A stretch of DNA of 64,000 bases from Luteibacter yeojuensis. GTDB lineage: Bacteria; Pseudomonadota; Gammaproteobacteria; Xanthomonadales; Rhodanobacteraceae. Under the pieces are notes generated by a model. That model searched no databases. It saw nothing but the letters and a program-made list of their open reading frames with translations, and was not told where the DNA came from. Both the position numbers and the translations under genes were made by a program. Below, in pieces: positions 63,779-64,000 of the stretch (positions are counted from its first letter, which is position 1; each line of letters begins with the position of its first letter). Location: NCBI RefSeq assembly GCF_011742875.1, contig NZ_JAAQTL010000001.1, forward strand, positions 1,426,001 through 1,490,000, written 5' to 3'.

Positions 63779-64000
63779 TCAATGGACCGTGTCGGATTCG
63801 AGTTTGCGCCAGATGCTTTGGCCGCCGGCGGCTTTGTCGATCGCGTCGAGGCGGTTCGAATGCAATGCCAGTTCTTCATCCGTGGCGCGCAGCACGACCG
63901 GGCGGCGGGTGATGACGATGTCGCCGAGGATGTTCGAGCCGCGGTTGTCGGCGCCCGCGTCGAACGCGAAGTCCAGGGCCACCTGGCCCGAGGTCATCGC
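63779..64000 (-). CDS. C-terminal part of an unrecognised protein (cut by window end)
   Basis: The last about 74 residues of a minus-strand gene that continues beyond the window. It reads LDFAFDAGADNRGSNILGD, then VITRRPVVLRATDEELAL and a helical end (NRLDAIDKAAGG). Codon use is GC3-rich, supporting a real gene. I cannot assign a family from this fragment; the ATG at 63997 may be internal. Confidence 0.5.
   Translation of the reverse strand, partial: AMTSGQVALDFAFDAGADNRGSNILGDIVITRRPVVLRATDEELALHSNRLDAIDKAAGGQSIWRKLESDTVH

Overview
The window looks like a chromosome segment of a GC-rich gammaproteobacterium of the Xanthomonadales, most likely Rhodanobacteraceae (Luteibacter/Dyella type). 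This rests on the high GC of the core genes, the DUF177-rpmF-fabH-fabD-fabG-acpP-fabF-pabB-pabC-mltG-tmk-holB-pilZ order, a full separate-subunit nuoA-N operon, and many short palindromic REP-like elements with a TATA centre. The genus is inferred from protein character and gene order, not from a database search.

Layout. 1-8 kb: secreted degradative functions (S53 peptidase, GH35 beta-galactosidase, GH76 glycosidase) with an AraC/GyrI-type regulator. 8-10 kb: YccF membrane protein and a SulP anion transporter. 10-25 kb: initiator tRNA and the complete 14-gene NADH:quinone oxidoreductase operon on the minus strand. 25-38 kb: a minus-strand superoperon for fatty acid, folate (PABA), peptidoglycan and replication functions, with a PIG-L deacetylase set between holB and pilZ; maf and a coiled-coil membrane protein lie divergently. 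38-45 kb: GT39 glycosyltransferase, the MoxR/DUF58/TgpA operon and a Slp lipoprotein. 45-50 kb: a halovibrin-like lipoprotein, then tRNA-Ser, 4.5S RNA, dnaX, ebfC, recR and a HIT protein. 50-55 kb: LPS core genes (Kdo kinase, GT9 heptosyltransferase), DUF6165, an Nramp transporter and a YihY protein. 55-64 kb: small accessory genes, visibly lower in GC in places, around a second tRNA-Ser.

The core operons are tightly packed: many genes meet by ATGA, GTGA or TGATG overlaps, which suggests translational coupling. The accessory right end holds the two most interesting modules. One is a DUF2188 protein translationally linked to a TIR/deoxyribosyltransferase-like protein with an FELG motif (59.5-60.4 kb), a candidate defence or stress module. 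The other is a Tlde1/DUF2778-like L,D-transpeptidase-fold protein overlapping a two-helix membrane protein (62.7-63.4 kb), a candidate effector-immunity pair. REP-like palindromes occur as inverted pairs in gene gaps, supply the stop codons of two genes, and one copy lies inside the dnaX reading frame.
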